A DNA stretch of 45,513 nt, taken from assembly GCA_023257625.1 (NCBI GenBank), contig JALRBW010000037.1:1-45513 (forward strand), given 5' to 3'. The notes under the pieces are model-generated. The model was not told the origin of the DNA. It made no database searches and worked only from the letters and a program-made list of their open reading frames with translations. Shown here piece after piece: positions 45,432-45,513 of the stretch. A program made the translations under genes and the position numbers. The stretch's first letter is position 1. The number at the start of each line of letters is the position of its first letter. Source of the stretch: Flavobacteriaceae bacterium (lineage in GTDB: Bacteria > Bacteroidota > Bacteroidia > Flavobacteriales > Flavobacteriaceae).

Positions 45432-45439
45432 TATATTTG
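45432..45439 (+). promoter_or_regulatory. Bacteroidetes -7 promoter box for tRNA-Lys
   Basis: TATATTTG, an exact TAnnTTTG match, 14 bases before the mature tRNA 5' end. A TTG at 45404-45406 is 25 bases upstream, longer than usual. Confidence 0.5.
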
Positions 45440-45453
45440 CACCCTTAAAACGA

Positions 45454-45513
45454 GATTCGGTAGCTCAGCTGGTAGAGCATCTCCCTTTTAAGGAGAGGGT
45501 CCTGGGTTCGTGT
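45454..45513 (+). tRNA. tRNA-Lys (UUU), 3' end cut by window edge
   Basis: Reads from GATTCGG (acceptor) through TA, the D arm GCTC...GAGC with GG in the loop, the anticodon stem TCTCC/GGAGA with loop CTTTTAA (anticodon TTT), variable GGGTC and T stem CTGGG. The window ends inside the T loop, so the 3' T stem, acceptor and end are missing. The T loop reads TTCGTGT, with T rather than the nearly universal A at position 58. Confidence 0.93.

Overview
The window is a stretch of core chromosome from a member of the Bacteroidetes, most likely the family Flavobacteriaceae. The evidence is the gliding-motility genes gldF and gldG, a sulfonolipid (capnine-type) gene pair, a fused alpha/beta 2-oxoacid dehydrogenase E1, a split transketolase, a DEDDh exonuclease/GIY-YIG fusion, strong A+T richness, few Shine-Dalgarno sequences, and repeated exact matches to the Bacteroidetes -7 promoter box TAnnTTTG. 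There is no rRNA, CRISPR array, insertion sequence, prophage or integrase. Genus cannot be told from the sequence alone.

Layout. 1-8.8 kb (+): acpH, a lipoprotein gamma-glutamyltransferase, uvrA, a LOG-family protein and a large exported protein that looks like an M1 peptidase without its catalytic residues. 8.9-11.3 kb: the fused E1. 11.3-12.8 kb: holA (-) divergent from a small HsdR_N-type protein. 12.8-14.7 kb (+): a GT2 glycosyltransferase and an OmpA-type lipoprotein ending at the one clear intrinsic terminator. 14.7-18.5 kb (+): YggS-type PLP protein, exonuclease/GIY-YIG nuclease, K+ channel, miaA. 18.5-20.4 kb (-): phoH-purC. 20.5-25 kb (+): SAM hydrolase, gldF, gldG, dnaN. 25-27.3 kb (-): the sulfonolipid pair. 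27.3-32.9 kb (-): metzincin-like protease, threonine aldolase, S9 peptidase. 33.1-35.4 kb (+): prfB with its programmed +1 frameshift, a HAD hydrolase and a decayed GNAT acetyltransferase. 35.4-41.1 kb (-): tgt, LptF/LptG-type permease, EamA transporter, accA, dnaB. 41.2-43.1 kb (+): split transketolase. 43.1-45.5 kb: FKBP-like lipoprotein (-), S4 protein and phosphoribosyltransferase (+), aroK (-), and a tRNA-Lys(UUU) cut by the window end.

How the genes connect. Most are housekeeping: DNA replication and repair (uvrA, holA, dnaN, dnaB), translation and tRNA modification (prfB, miaA, tgt, tRNA-Lys), central and lipid metabolism (E1, transketolase, accA, purC, aroK), and the cell envelope. 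The most coherent biological theme is the envelope and surface motility. gldFG encode parts of a gliding-associated ABC transporter, and just beyond dnaN lie a cysteine-synthase-like enzyme and an alpha-oxoamine synthase, which together fit cysteate and then capnine formation. Sulfonolipids are known to be needed for efficient gliding in Flavobacterium.

No clearly new multi-gene system stands out. The items most worth a second look are a Tgt whose three zinc-binding cysteines are all replaced, the non-catalytic M1-like/outer-membrane protein, the exonuclease/GIY-YIG protein with a UvrC-like cysteine cluster, the sulfonolipid pair, the prfB recoding site, the GNAT pseudogene, the set of TAnnTTTG promoters (some implying almost leaderless mRNAs), and an unusual T-loop base in the tRNA.
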